Shown in pieces: positions 52,974 through 61,725 of a DNA stretch of 64,000 nucleotides (positions within the stretch are counted from its first letter, which is position 1; every line of letters starts with the position of its first letter). The stretch comes from Halobaculum sp. MBLA0143. Its GTDB lineage: Archaea > Halobacteriota > Halobacteria > Halobacteriales > Haloferacaceae. The translations under genes and the position numbers were made by a program. The notes under the pieces were generated by a model. It ran no database searches, was not told the origin of the DNA, and saw only the letters and a list, made by a program, of their open reading frames with translations. The stretch spans positions 2,852,001 to 2,916,000 of the forward strand of contig NZ_JBGKAC010000001.1 of the NCBI RefSeq assembly GCF_041361465.1. The letters are read 5' to 3'.

Positions 52974-53083
52974 ATCAAAAAGGCGCTCGCTCGGGCCTTC
53001 GGCCCTCGCTCGCGTCCTGGCTCTAGTGCTCCACCGCGACCGCACCGCCACCGCTCGGCCCCACACCGCGACCGCACCGCCGA

Positions 53084-53593
53084 TCAGTACTTCACCACGG
53101 CGTGGAGAATCCCCGCGGTCTGACCGACGTTCCCCAGCGTCAGTCCGACGAGCAGCGCGACGGGCATGACACTCCCGGCAAGGTAGACGACGGCTCCGGC
53201 CAGCGACAGCCCGCCGGCCGCGAGGTACAGCCGCCTCGCGCCCACCGTCTCGACGGCCCGCCCGGTGTACGCCAGCGCGACTCCGGGGACGACGAGCCAG
53301 CCGACGACCGTGATCGTCTGCATCGCGGCCGTCGGTCCGGGGACGAGGAACGACGCCGTCCCGACGAGCGTCACCACGAACCCGACGACGATCACCCACA
53401 GCCACGCCCGTAACACCCCCTCCTGCATGTCGCCGTACGACAGCAGCGCGAACGCGGCCAGTAGGACGGTCATCACGACGTGTGCGATCAGCACGGTCCG
53501 TGTGGCGACCAGCCCCAGGTGCGCGGCCGTGACGAATGTCCACGCCAGCGGCACCAGCAGCCCCGGTCCGGTCTCGCGGAGGCGTCTGAACAC
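53084..53593 (-). CDS. Hypothetical membrane protein
   Basis: About 169 residues from GTG 53593 (VFRRLRETGPGLLVPLAW); GTG 53602 is also possible. Five or six membrane helices: LLVPLAWTFVTAAHLGLV, LIAHVVMTVLLAAFALLSYGDM, WLWVIVVGFVVTLVGTASFLV, ITVVGWLVVPGVALAYTGRAV, LYLAAGGLSLAGAVVYLAGSV, PVALLVGLTLGNVGQTAGILH. No charged loops or motifs suggest a function. It is divergent from the VOC gene, 91 bp away, and lies downstream of polC in the opposite direction. Confidence 0.65.
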   Translation of the reverse strand: MFRRLRETGPGLLVPLAWTFVTAAHLGLVATRTVLIAHVVMTVLLAAFALLSYGDMQEGVLRAWLWVIVVGFVVTLVGTASFLVPGPTAAMQTITVVGWLVVPGVALAYTGRAVETVGARRLYLAAGGLSLAGAVVYLAGSVMPVALLVGLTLGNVGQTAGILHAVVKY

Positions 53594-53684
53594 GCACGCC
53601 ACGACCGGCGGCGCGGGGATGAACTTTGCCTTGCCCTGCCGCCCGAGCGAACGATTCAGGCCCCCCGGCGGGCTACGGCCTCCC

Positions 53685-54416
53685 GTGACCGACGACACCA
53701 CGACGGCCGAGCGGGATCCGGCGCTGGCCAGGCTCGCCCTGGAGACGACCGACCTCTCGCGGGCGACGCTGTGGTACGCCGACCGGCTCGGGCTCGTCCC
53801 GACCCACCGCACGGCGACGGAGACCGTCTTCGACGTCGGCGGCAGCCGGCTCGTCTTGCGGCGGCCCGACGCCGTCCCCCGCGGCGGACTCCACGTCCAC
53901 TACGCGCTGGAGACGCCCGCTCGGGAGTGGCCCGCCTGGCGCGCCCGCTTCCCCGACGCCGAGACGGTCTCGTTCGGCGACGCCCACTCCGTCTACCCGT
54001 TCGACCCGGACGGCCACTGTCCGGAGGTGGCCGGCTTCGGCGACGACGGCTGTGGGCTGACCGGCGTGTTCGAGCTCGTCTTGGAGGTGGCCTCCCGGGC
54101 GGACGCCGAGGCGGCCTACCGCGAGCTCGGGTTCGAGCCGGTCGACCGCAGCGAACGACGCCGGCGCGTCCGACTCCGCGGCCCCGCCGACGCCGCCCGT
54201 CAGGTGGATCTGGAACTGTGGGAGCCACAACTGGGGCTGGCGGGTGCTCGTGGCGGCGTCCACGTCGACTTCGGGCTCCGGGTGGCCGACCCGGTCGCGG
54301 CCGCAGACCGCGCGTTCGGCGACCACCCAGCGGTCCACCCGCACGAACGCGAGGACGGCTCCGTGGAACTGTACGACCCGGACGGTCACCATCTGGTGTT
54401 GTTGCCGCGGACGTGA
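53685..54416 (+). CDS. VOC (glyoxalase/dioxygenase) superfamily protein
   Basis: 243 residues from GTG 53685. Two tandem VOC modules: LARLALETTDLSRATLWYADRLGLVPTHRTATETVFDVGGSRLVLRR...GGLHVHYALETPA...SVYPFDPDGHCPEVAGF, then TGVFELVLEVASRADAEAAYRELGFEPVD...GGVHVDFGLRVADPVAAADRAFGDHPAVHPHEREDGSVELYDPDGHHLVLLPR. Possible metal ligands are the His of LHVHY and HVDF and the Glu of CPEVAG and VELYDPDGHH. This is the catechol 2,3-dioxygenase-like two-domain arrangement, but the substrate cannot be told. Acidic and GC-rich, typical of the chromosome. Confidence 0.78.
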   Translation: MTDDTTTAERDPALARLALETTDLSRATLWYADRLGLVPTHRTATETVFDVGGSRLVLRRPDAVPRGGLHVHYALETPAREWPAWRARFPDAETVSFGDAHSVYPFDPDGHCPEVAGFGDDGCGLTGVFELVLEVASRADAEAAYRELGFEPVDRSERRRRVRLRGPADAARQVDLELWEPQLGLAGARGGVHVDFGLRVADPVAAADRAFGDHPAVHPHEREDGSVELYDPDGHHLVLLPRT

Positions 54417-54571
54417 CGGCGGTCGTGCGGCACACCACGGGGGGAGCCAGTACGTCCCGAGACCCGGCTGCGCTCGCTTCGACCCCCTGCTTCGAACGGT
54501 CGGATCCACCCTGCTACGCGGTGTCGGTCCGAAACGGGGCAGGTGTCACAAAAAGCTGTCCTGGGCCTACG

Positions 54572-54964
54572 CTAGATAGAGTCTACGTGCTGGGCTTTCA
54601 CCCACTCTTGTCCACGAATCCGACCAAATGCAGTGTAGTCGTCCGGCTGGATTGGAAGTTCTCCGTCGACACCAACTATCAGAAAAGACTTATTTTCCGA
54701 GAATGATGTTCCTATTATATCCTCTTTATACGATTCGAATGCTATCCTCTCCTCGTCTTTCGTAATCCTAGCCTGGAGTCGTTTCTCTACAATATTAAAT
54801 TCTTTATTATTAGAAATTGTAACCAAGACGTGTATGTTCATCTTGTCTTCGACGGTCGTCTTTACCGACTCAACTGAGATCGGCGGCCTCGCCAGGGCCG
54901 CGCAGCCACTGGTGACAACAGTGCTCGTACACGCGGCTGAACGTAAGAACTCTCGTCGTCTCAT
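54572..54964 (-). CDS. Tat-type lipoprotein, hypothetical
   Basis: 130 residues from ATG 54964 (MRRREFLRSAACTSTVVTSGCAAL). RRREFLR is a Tat motif and VTSGC a lipobox, so Cys21 should be lipidated and the protein held outside the membrane. The body (ISVESVKTTVEDKMNIHVLVTISNNKEFNIVEKRLQARITKDEERIAFESYKEDIIGTSFSENKSFLIVGVDGELPIQPDDYTAFGRI) looks like an Ig-like beta-sandwich. Codons are strikingly A/T-rich for this chromosome, so the gene is probably acquired. Function unknown. Confidence 0.62.
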   Translation of the reverse strand: MRRREFLRSAACTSTVVTSGCAALARPPISVESVKTTVEDKMNIHVLVTISNNKEFNIVEKRLQARITKDEERIAFESYKEDIIGTSFSENKSFLIVGVDGELPIQPDDYTAFGRIRGQEWVKAQHVDSI

Positions 54965-55160
54965 ACAACTAAGTAGTGGTGGCGTCTGTGTATGCTTTGT
55001 GAATTTGGCTATCAAGATCAATTCGTTACTATGCTCTGTACATGTCGAGAATACGTAATGTTCGATAGATACTGTTTGAGGCGCTTACTGGTTCCACCGC
55101 AGATTCCAACCCAGCGTCTCGAAGTGAGGATTTTTGACCGGGGGCGATAGACGGGAGCGT

Positions 55161-56300
55161 GTGACGACCCTGGTCCTGTGTGTGGACCGGACGGACGACA
55201 TCGGCCGCAAGTCCGGAGTGCGCACTCCGGTCGTCGGCTGGGAGGCGGTCCGGTCGCTCGTCACCGACGTGGGGCTGTCGGATCCAGAAGACGCCGTCGT
55301 CAACTCTATTCTGGAGTCGCTCCGGGTGGCCCGCGACCTCCAAGACGAGGGCGAGGAGACGGTCGTCGCGGTCGTCTCCGGCAGCGGCGACTCCGGGGTC
55401 GGACGCGATCGAGCGCTGGCGACCGGGATCGACTCCGTGCTGGAGCGGTACGACGCCGACGGGGCGATCGTCGTCGTCGACTCCGCCGCCGACGAACGGG
55501 CGGTGCCGATCGTGGAGTCGCGGCTCACCGTCGACTCCGTCGACCGAGTGGTCGTGCGACAGGCCCGCGACATCGAGTCGACGTACTACCTCCTCAAGCA
55601 GTTCATGGCCGACGAGGAGCTCCGAGAGACGGTGCTCGTCCCGGTCGGGATCGGGCTCATCCTGCTGCCGATCCTGTTGGTCCAGTTCTCCCCGGCCGTC
55701 GCGCTGGCTGGACTCACCTCGTTGTTGGGCGGGGCGTTGCTGTACTACGGGCTCGGGATCGACGAGGCGGCCGAGAGCGCCCCGGAACGAGCCCGTGAGG
55801 CGCTGTACTCCGGCCAGGTGTCCGTCGTGACGTACGTCGTCGCCGGCGGGCTCGCGGTCGTCGGCGCGTCGCTCGGTGCCCTGGAGGTGACCGGGGGAGC
55901 GGCGGCCCCGTTCATCGGCGCCGTCAGGTTCGTGTACGCGGCCGTCCCGTGGCTGACCGCCGCCGCCCTGACGGCCTCGCTGGGCAGACTGTTGGACGAG
56001 ATCATCCGCGAGGAGGCGGTCAGGACCCCGTATCTCAACCTCCCGTTCGGGCTGGGGGCGCTCGGGCTCGTCGTACGCGGGTTCGCCGGCTGGTTCTTGG
56101 AGCGGCGCGCCGGCCGAGGCCACCTCGTCGTGTTCGACCTGACGCTGTCCGCGACCCAACGACTCGCCGTGTTCATCCTCTCGGGGATCGTGCTCGCGGT
56201 CGTCGGCTTCCGAGTGGCCTCGCGCGCCTCCGAGGAGACGCTGGACGAGGTGATCGAGGCGGAGCCGGACGAACGCCCCGACGGCGGCGAACGGGAGTAG
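55161..56300 (+). CDS. DUF373 family membrane protein, copy 1
   Basis: 379 residues from GTG 55161. DUF373 features: TLVLCVDRTDDIGRKSGVRTPVVGWEAVRSLVTDVGLSDPEDAVVNSILESLRVARDL, then VVVVDSAADERAVPIVESRLTVDSVDRVVVRQARDIESTYYLLKQFMAD, then six or so membrane helices. The N-terminal part looks like a soluble alpha/beta domain with acidic, possibly metal- or nucleotide-binding motifs. The family is archaeal and its function unknown. Its stop touches that of a convergent paralogue (zero spacing). Confidence 0.82.
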   Translation: MTTLVLCVDRTDDIGRKSGVRTPVVGWEAVRSLVTDVGLSDPEDAVVNSILESLRVARDLQDEGEETVVAVVSGSGDSGVGRDRALATGIDSVLERYDADGAIVVVDSAADERAVPIVESRLTVDSVDRVVVRQARDIESTYYLLKQFMADEELRETVLVPVGIGLILLPILLVQFSPAVALAGLTSLLGGALLYYGLGIDEAAESAPERAREALYSGQVSVVTYVVAGGLAVVGASLGALEVTGGAAAPFIGAVRFVYAAVPWLTAAALTASLGRLLDEIIREEAVRTPYLNLPFGLGALGLVVRGFAGWFLERRAGRGHLVVFDLTLSATQRLAVFILSGIVLAVVGFRVASRASEETLDEVIEAEPDERPDGGERE

Positions 56301-57413
56301 CTACTGCGGCTCCGGCTCCACGCTGTAGCGTGACTCCGCGACGGCGAACGTGAGCGTGGACAACACCCCCAAGAGCGTGCCCGCGGCGAGCGTGACCGCG
56401 AGCCGCGTGCTCGAGATCGGTTCGACACCCGCCGCCGGCGGGAGGAAGTAGCCCGCCACCCCGTGGAGGACGATGGCGATCGCCAGGACGTAGAACGGGG
56501 CGTTGACGTACTGCCACCGGAAGCTCTCGGCGAGGTACTCGTCGGTCACCTGCCCCAACGAGGTGGTGACGCCCGCGACGGCGAACCACCGGACGGAAGC
56601 ACGGACGAACAGGGCCGCCCCCCGGACGGCCGACAGCCCCGGATCGGCCTGCCGGACGGTCTCCAGCTGCCGGAACCCTTCGACGAGGCCGACGACGATC
56701 AGTGCCACCGCGACGGCGTAGGTGACGATCGTGAGCCGGCCGGCGTACAGTCCGCGGCGGAGCCGGGCGGCGGCGTTGTCGACTGTCTCCTCCAGCCCGA
56801 GGCCGTGGAACAACGAGTACAGCCCCAGGAGTCCGGACAACAGCCCGAGCACGGCGGCGCCGGGGATGTTCAGAAACGACGCCGCGATGGTCGCGGGGTA
56901 GATCAACAACAGGATGCCCAACGGGACGAGGATCGTCCCGCGGGTCTCCGGGTCGTTCAACACCTGCTTCATCGTGTAGTAGATCGACTCCAGATCCTGG
57001 GCCTGCCGGACGACGACGCGCCGGGTGCCGTCGATGGGCACCCGCGACCGGATGACGGGGAAGACGGACTCGTCTTGTGCACCGTCCGTGACGAGCACAC
57101 TCTTGACCGTCTCGCCGGTCGTCAGCGACGCCAACACGGTGTCGACCTCCTCGCCGACGGCGCGGTTGGCGGCCACGTCGGAGCCGTCGACGCCGGTGAC
57201 GACCGCCACCGCCACCTCCTCGTCGGCCTCCCGACGGAGCTCGTCGTACGTCCGGATCGCCTGGAACAGGACGTTCACGTCGGAGTCCTCCGGGTCGCTC
57301 GTCGCCAGCGCGACCGCCGCTCGCTCGACCGCGTCGCGCCCGACGACGGGCGTCTCGATCCCGGTCTTGCGACCGAGGTCGTCGTCGAGATCGACCGGGA
57401 GGACCAACAACAT
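56301..57413 (-). CDS. DUF373 family membrane protein, copy 2
   Basis: 370 residues, paralogue of the gene at 55161-56300: LLVLPVDLDDDLGRKTGIETPVVGRDAVERAAVALATSDPEDSDVNVLFQAIRTYDELRREADEEVAVAVV, then VRQAQDLESIYYTMKQVLNDPETRGTILVPLGILLLIYP, with about six helices. The two copies are convergent and end back-to-back: stop codons TAG and (antisense) TAG at 56298-56303. Function unknown; a family-wide D-D-x-G-R-K-x-G motif is kept in both. ATG at 57413. Confidence 0.82.
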   Translation of the reverse strand: MLLVLPVDLDDDLGRKTGIETPVVGRDAVERAAVALATSDPEDSDVNVLFQAIRTYDELRREADEEVAVAVVTGVDGSDVAANRAVGEEVDTVLASLTTGETVKSVLVTDGAQDESVFPVIRSRVPIDGTRRVVVRQAQDLESIYYTMKQVLNDPETRGTILVPLGILLLIYPATIAASFLNIPGAAVLGLLSGLLGLYSLFHGLGLEETVDNAAARLRRGLYAGRLTIVTYAVAVALIVVGLVEGFRQLETVRQADPGLSAVRGAALFVRASVRWFAVAGVTTSLGQVTDEYLAESFRWQYVNAPFYVLAIAIVLHGVAGYFLPPAAGVEPISSTRLAVTLAAGTLLGVLSTLTFAVAESRYSVEPEPQ

Positions 57414-57473
57414 CGGAGACGAGTAGCGCTCCCGTACACGAAAACTTTCGGGGCCAGGCGAGCGAGCCGTCCG

Positions 57474-59765
57474 TTACTCCTCCAGGGCGAGGGAGGCCAG
57501 GAGCGCCTCCAGCTGCACCTGTTCGTTGGCGCCTTCGGTGATCCGGTAGTCCGCCTCGCCGATCCGTTCCAACAGCCGGACGGCCTCGCGGTCGTCCAGG
57601 TCGAACTCCCAGACGGAGCGGTGGAGCTGGTCGATCACGTCCCCGCCGGCGATCCCCGTCTCCGTCAGCAGGGTGTCCAGCGTCGCCCGGGCCCGCGAGA
57701 AGTCGCCGGCCAGCGCGTCCGACACCATCGACTCGATCTCCTCGGGTCTGGCTGTGGCGGTGATCTCGTAGACGGCCTGCTCGTCGACGGCGTCACCGGT
57801 CGTCGCGGCCGCCTGGAGGGAGTTGATCGCCCGTCGCATGTCGCCGTCGGCGGCGTACACGAGCGCGTCTTCCCCGTCGTCCGTCACCTCGATCCCCTCC
57901 TCGCCGGCGATCTTCCGGACCTGCTCGCGGACGGCGGCGTCCGACAACGGAGCGAACCGGAACACCGCACACCGCGACTGGATCGGGTCGATGATCTTCG
58001 AGGAGTAGTTACACGACAGCACGAACCGGGTGTTGTCGGAGAACTGCTCCATCGTCCGCCGAAGTGCTGCCTGTGCGTCGTCTGTGTTGTGCGTAAGGAC
58101 GCCATTCCCGAGGAGGAAATTGGGGGTTCCCTCCATCGTGATGTTGTATGCTTTGCCACGGTGACTGTACTCGATCTGCTCTACCTCCACAGTCGACACC
58201 GCTGCTCGTCCACCGTCGGCGACAGCACTCGCACTGAATTCTTCTCGGTCGTAGCGCCTGTCGTGTGGCACACCATCGTCACCGACGACAACGAACTCGT
58301 ACTCGTCACCGTATAGCTTCATGAACTCGGATATCTTCTCGGGCTGACCCCATAGTTCGGCGACTCCTTCGACCTCGATGATCGTGTCGCCCACGCGGAA
58401 GTCCGGATAGTACGCAGAGTCTGACAGCTCGAACCGCGGCTCGTACTCGTACTCGACACCCGCTTCGTTCAGCGCAACGGCAACCTCTCGTTCCCAACTG
58501 GAGCGAACAACATGATCGAGTTCTTCGACGTACTCTGCGGATCCGGTGAACATTTCGTGCCCCCTCAACGCCTCCGACACCTTCTCTGCAACCTCGGGAT
58601 CTTTCATCGGGTTGTCGTCTCCAGATATGTCGACGACTGGGTACTCCGTGTTCTCGACTCCACGCCCGATCACCCTCGCCTTCTTCTCGTCATCCAACCC
58701 CTGCCACCACTCTGCGACCGACTCTCCGATATTGGACTTGATCTCTTCGGAGTCGGCCTCGACGACCCACTCCTCCCAAGAGGTTCCGGATCGCATCTCA
58801 CTGAATTGGTCACGGAACTCTTCTACGCTCTCCTCGTCCATCTCCCAGATGTGGGTCCCGTGGAAATCTCCACCGTAATTAGGGTTGTTCTCACCCTCAA
58901 GTCTACCGTCAGAGAGAGTCTGAACGATCTTTGCGCGCCGTTCGTCCGACCACTCTGATCCGTGCATCGGGTTGCCTTCTCCCTGCATCTGTCGACTGTG
59001 TCCCTCGTTTTTGCAGTCTACAGAGCAGAAACGACCCGAACTCCATTCTCCGCAGACCTCACACGGCGAGACACCGACTTCGCCACCAAAGTCAGCAATC
59101 TCGTCACCCGGACTCAACTCGTGCAGTTCCTTCTCGACCAGTTCTCGATTCTCTCCAACAGTGAAGAAGGGGTGCTTCGGACTGGCGACTACCGTTCGAC
59201 CGTCCGACAGTTCGAGCCGGAAGAAGTCTGCAACCCCCGAGTCGACTAGCTTCCCCTTGTCTGACTGAATTTCGTTGGTGTCGAAGTCGACGGATGGGAT
59301 CGGTTCTCCGTCCTCTGCAACCTCCTCCACTGGCTTCACCTCCGGAGCGGAGGGGTAACCAGTGACGACCTCCGTGCCCGGCGGGAGGCACAGTGAGTCC
59401 GACTCGTCGAGGAAAATAATAGTGTGGTCGTGATCGGGGCTGAACGACTCGCGGGCGAAGCTCTTGATACGGTCACGCACCACGTCGATCCCGCGTTGGT
59501 CGGAGGCGTTCAGCTCCAGGAAGTTCTGTCGCCAGTTGTCGCCGTACAGCTCTCGGGCGATCGCTTGGGCGGCGGTGGTCTTGCCGACGCCGGCCGGTCC
59601 AGAGAAGAGGAGATGTGGGAGGTCGTTGCGCTCGATGTAGCTCTCCAGGCGGCCGATCACGTTCTCCTGGCCGCTCACGTCTGCGAGCGTCTGTGGACGG
59701 TACTTCTCGATCCAGACCTCCCGTCCCGGCGCCGCAGTTCCGTCGTCTCCGTCGGTCTCACTCAT
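57474..59765 (-). CDS. rfcS: Replication factor C small subunit with an intein
   Basis: 763 residues from ATG 59765 ([24 protein letters not shown]); 328 after intein removal. Clamp-loader ATPase features: [23 protein letters not shown], Walker [23 protein letters not shown] (56-64), [23 protein letters not shown], Walker [11 protein letters not shown] interrupted by the intein at residue 126, [47 protein letters not shown] and the [14 protein letters not shown] motif. The arginine finger SRC is present. It loads PCNA onto DNA. The intein sits directly after the Walker B motif, a known insertion site. Confidence 0.95.
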   Translation of the reverse strand: MSETDGDDGTAAPGREVWIEKYRPQTLADVSGQENVIGRLESYIERNDLPHLLFSGPAGVGKTTAAQAIARELYGDNWRQNFLELNASDQRGIDVVRDRIKSFARESFSPDHDHTIIFLDESDSLCLPPGTEVVTGYPSAPEVKPVEEVAEDGEPIPSVDFDTNEIQSDKGKLVDSGVADFFRLELSDGRTVVASPKHPFFTVGENRELVEKELHELSPGDEIADFGGEVGVSPCEVCGEWSSGRFCSVDCKNEGHSRQMQGEGNPMHGSEWSDERRAKIVQTLSDGRLEGENNPNYGGDFHGTHIWEMDEESVEEFRDQFSEMRSGTSWEEWVVEADSEEIKSNIGESVAEWWQGLDDEKKARVIGRGVENTEYPVVDISGDDNPMKDPEVAEKVSEALRGHEMFTGSAEYVEELDHVVRSSWEREVAVALNEAGVEYEYEPRFELSDSAYYPDFRVGDTIIEVEGVAELWGQPEKISEFMKLYGDEYEFVVVGDDGVPHDRRYDREEFSASAVADGGRAAVSTVEVEQIEYSHRGKAYNITMEGTPNFLLGNGVLTHNTDDAQAALRRTMEQFSDNTRFVLSCNYSSKIIDPIQSRCAVFRFAPLSDAAVREQVRKIAGEEGIEVTDDGEDALVYAADGDMRRAINSLQAAATTGDAVDEQAVYEITATARPEEIESMVSDALAGDFSRARATLDTLLTETGIAGGDVIDQLHRSVWEFDLDDREAVRLLERIGEADYRITEGANEQVQLEALLASLALEE
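58086..59390 (-). mobile_element. Large intein in RFC with non-LAGLIDADG nuclease-like insert
   Basis: 435 residues, C126 to N560. Block [12 protein letters not shown]; block B-like: [12 protein letters not shown] (His73 of the intein); C-terminus: [23 protein letters not shown] before Thr+1. Between, in order: a zinc finger with C110, C113, C122, C126; segments [17 protein letters not shown] and [21 protein letters not shown] that resemble NUMOD3 DNA-binding modules; and residues ~290-380, [26 protein letters not shown]...[16 protein letters not shown], like a PD-(D/E)XK/Vsr-type nuclease (E300, D330, E339). The lysine expected after E is Glu341. No LAGLIDADG motif. It is A/T-richer than the extein. 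Confidence 0.8.
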
Positions 59766-59854
59766 GTTCACGGCTACACGCGGCGACGGCATAAACGCCC
59801 CGAGACGGGGCGTGGTCCGCTAGGCTGAAGCCACACGCCCCCGTCCGTCCGGGC

Positions 59855-60055
59855 GTGAACGTCACCTGCGAGGTCGTCGGCGAGGAGACGACGACCGTCT
59901 CCGTCGCCGCCGACGCCACCTACGCGGACCTGTGTCGTGCGGTCGGCTACTCCCCCCACGAGGTGACGGTCCTGGTCGACGAGACCCCGGTCGCGGAGGA
60001 CGCCCCGGTGGAGACGGACCGCGTGACCGTCCTCAGACTCGTGAAGGGTGGGTAG
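59855..60055 (+). CDS. samp2: Ubiquitin-like small archaeal modifier protein SAMP2
   Basis: 66 residues from GTG 59855: a beta-grasp protein ending in the conjugation diglycine, VLRLVKGG (G65-G66). Sequence and length match Haloferax SAMP2 closely (NVTCEVVGEETTTVSV...TYADLCRAVGYSPHEVTVLVDETPVAEDAPVE). It is adenylated by the E1-like UbaA, joined to lysines of target proteins and also serves in tRNA thiolation. The stop TAG is directly followed by the GTG of a GNAT acetyltransferase gene, so the two are co-transcribed. Confidence 0.94.
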   Translation: MNVTCEVVGEETTTVSVAADATYADLCRAVGYSPHEVTVLVDETPVAEDAPVETDRVTVLRLVKGG

Positions 60056-60550
60056 GTGGCGGCCGACCACCGCGTTCGGTCGGCGCGCCCGGCGGAGACG
60101 GCCGCCGTCCGCCGACTCCTGTCTGCGGCGTTGTTGGAGCCGCCGCCGGACCTCTCCGCCGCCGTCGCCGACGGCCACGTCCACGTCGTCGCCGACGGCG
60201 GCGGCCGGGGCCGGACGGCCCCCGTCGGCTGTCTCGTCCGCCGCCCGCCGACCACGACGCCGGACGCCGACGCCGTCGTCGCGGCGCTGCGGGCGCTCGA
60301 CGGCCCGCCGTTCGACCCGGCCGACTGGCGCGAGACGACGGCCGCGAGTCACGTCGACGCAGTCGCGGTCGCTCGGGGCCGACGCGGCCGTGGGGTGGGG
60401 AGGGCTCTCGTCGCGGCCGCCCGGAGCGCCGTCGACGCACCGGTGACGACCGCCTTCCGACCGGCCGTGCGACCGTTCTACGAGGCGCTCGACTTCCGCG
60501 TCACCTCCGTGCCCGACGCTGACCGCCTCGTCGCCTGGGACCCACTATGA
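60056..60550 (+). CDS. GNAT family N-acetyltransferase
   Basis: 164 residues from GTG 60056, abutting the SAMP2 stop. The acetyl-CoA site is VDAVAVARGRRGRGVGRALVAAARSAV (Q/R-x-x-G-x-G/A in the form R-R-G-R-G-V-G), and the C-terminal FRPAVRPFYEALDFRVTSVP is typical of GNAT proteins. The N-terminus VRSARPAETAAVRRLLSAALL starts the fold. Substrate unknown; the tight linkage to SAMP2 suggests a role in the same process, though this is inference. Its stop lies within the first copy of the tandem repeat. Confidence 0.85.
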   Translation: MAADHRVRSARPAETAAVRRLLSAALLEPPPDLSAAVADGHVHVVADGGGRGRTAPVGCLVRRPPTTTPDADAVVAALRALDGPPFDPADWRETTAASHVDAVAVARGRRGRGVGRALVAAARSAVDAPVTTAFRPAVRPFYEALDFRVTSVPDADRLVAWDPL

Positions 60551-60733
60551 CTGCCAACCTCGTCGTCCGGGGCGCGTCGTGACTGCCAGCCTCGTCGTCC
60601 GGGGCGCGTCGTGACTGCCAGCCTCGTCGTCCGGGGCGCGTCGTGACTGCCAGCCTCGTCGTCCGGGGCGCGTCGTGACTGCCAGCCTCGTCGTCCGGGG
60701 CGCGTCGTGACTGCCAGCCTCGTCGCCCGTCGG
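60548..60733. repeat. 32-bp tandem repeat, about 5.6 copies
   Basis: Five full copies begin at 60548, 60580, 60612, 60644 and 60676, with a partial copy from 60708. The unit starts TGACTGCCAGCCTCGTCGTC and ends GGGGCGCGTCG. Copies are almost identical (the first has one A for G). 32 is not a multiple of 3, and the repeats contain TGA in one frame, so they are not coding. There are no spacers, so it is not a CRISPR array. Confidence 0.9.
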
Positions 60734-60804
60734 TCGACGGCCACCGACCCCGGAGTGGTCTGTCGACCGTCAGCTACTCGACCGAGCGGCCGCTCCCGAG
60801 AGTC

Positions 60805-61686
60805 GTGACCGAAGACGGCAGCCGCGAGACGGACGGTGAGACCGAGAGTGCGCTCGTCACCCGCCGTCGTGTGCTCGGTGCCGGCGCCGGCCTGCTCGGG
60901 CTCGGCGGCGTCGGCGCCGGCTACGTCTACACGGCGCTCCAGAGCAGCGACGGCGACTACACTGCGCCGGCGTCGTTCCCGACCCTCTCCACCCGGGGTG
61001 CGTTCGACGAAGCCGGCGACGCACAGTTCGACGGGCCACACCCGACCCCGCGTCCGAACGGAGTGCCGGACGGTGACGAGTTCGTCCTGTTCGTCCACGG
61101 CTTCCAGACGGACCACGAGAGCGCCAGAGACCAGGCACACACCGCGGCGGTCGGGCTGTCGGAGACGACGCGACCGCTCCCGGTCGTCGCGTACAGTTGG
61201 GACTCCAACCGGGAGTGGGGAGTGGCGAAGTCGAGCGCCGAGGCCAACGGCCGGGCACTCGCGGCGTGGCTCGCCGAGTACGCCGGCCCGCCCGTCCACG
61301 TCGTCGCCCACTCGCTGGGAGCGCGTGTCACCGGCGAGACGCTTCGTGCGCTCGCGCCCGACGACACGACGACCGTCGCGTCCGTGTCGCTGCTCGGCGG
61401 CGCGATTCCACACGACAGCGTCGAGCACGACGGCCGCTACGGCGACGCCATCGCGGCCGCGTCGCCGCCGGTCCGGAACTACCACAGCAGACGCGACCGC
61501 GTCCTCGGCTGGGTGTACCGACTGTCCGACGGAACCCGAGCGGTCGGCCACGGCGGCGCCGCCGACCCGACGGCCACGCCGGACGGCTACACCGACGTCG
61601 ACGTGACGGCGACGGTGCCGGACCACCGTTCGTACTACGAGCCCGGCGAGGGCTGTCTCCCGGCCGTCGCGGAGCGACTCCCCTGA
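60805..61686 (+). CDS. Tat-exported alpha/beta hydrolase (lipase-like)
   Basis: 293 residues from GTG 60805. Tat signal: ALVTRRRVLGAGAGLLGLGGVGAGYVYTAL. The hydrolase fold has VLFVHGFQTDHESARDQ, the nucleophile in VVAHSLGARVTGETLRAL (A-H-S-L-G), and probable acid and histidine near NYHSRRDRVLGWVYRL and VPDHRSYYEPGEGCLP. It resembles DUF900/lipase-type serine hydrolases. An extracellular esterase or lipase is likely; substrate unknown. The gene follows the tandem repeat. Confidence 0.82.
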   Translation: MTEDGSRETDGETESALVTRRRVLGAGAGLLGLGGVGAGYVYTALQSSDGDYTAPASFPTLSTRGAFDEAGDAQFDGPHPTPRPNGVPDGDEFVLFVHGFQTDHESARDQAHTAAVGLSETTRPLPVVAYSWDSNREWGVAKSSAEANGRALAAWLAEYAGPPVHVVAHSLGARVTGETLRALAPDDTTTVASVSLLGGAIPHDSVEHDGRYGDAIAAASPPVRNYHSRRDRVLGWVYRLSDGTRAVGHGGAADPTATPDGYTDVDVTATVPDHRSYYEPGEGCLPAVAERLP

Positions 61687-61725
61687 ACGACGGGCCCGTG
61701 CCGCTCCGCCGGTGCCGGTCGCCCG

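Noticed and set aside
60548-60733. CRISPR-like array
   Set aside because: Copies are directly joined with no spacers, so it is a simple tandem repeat.
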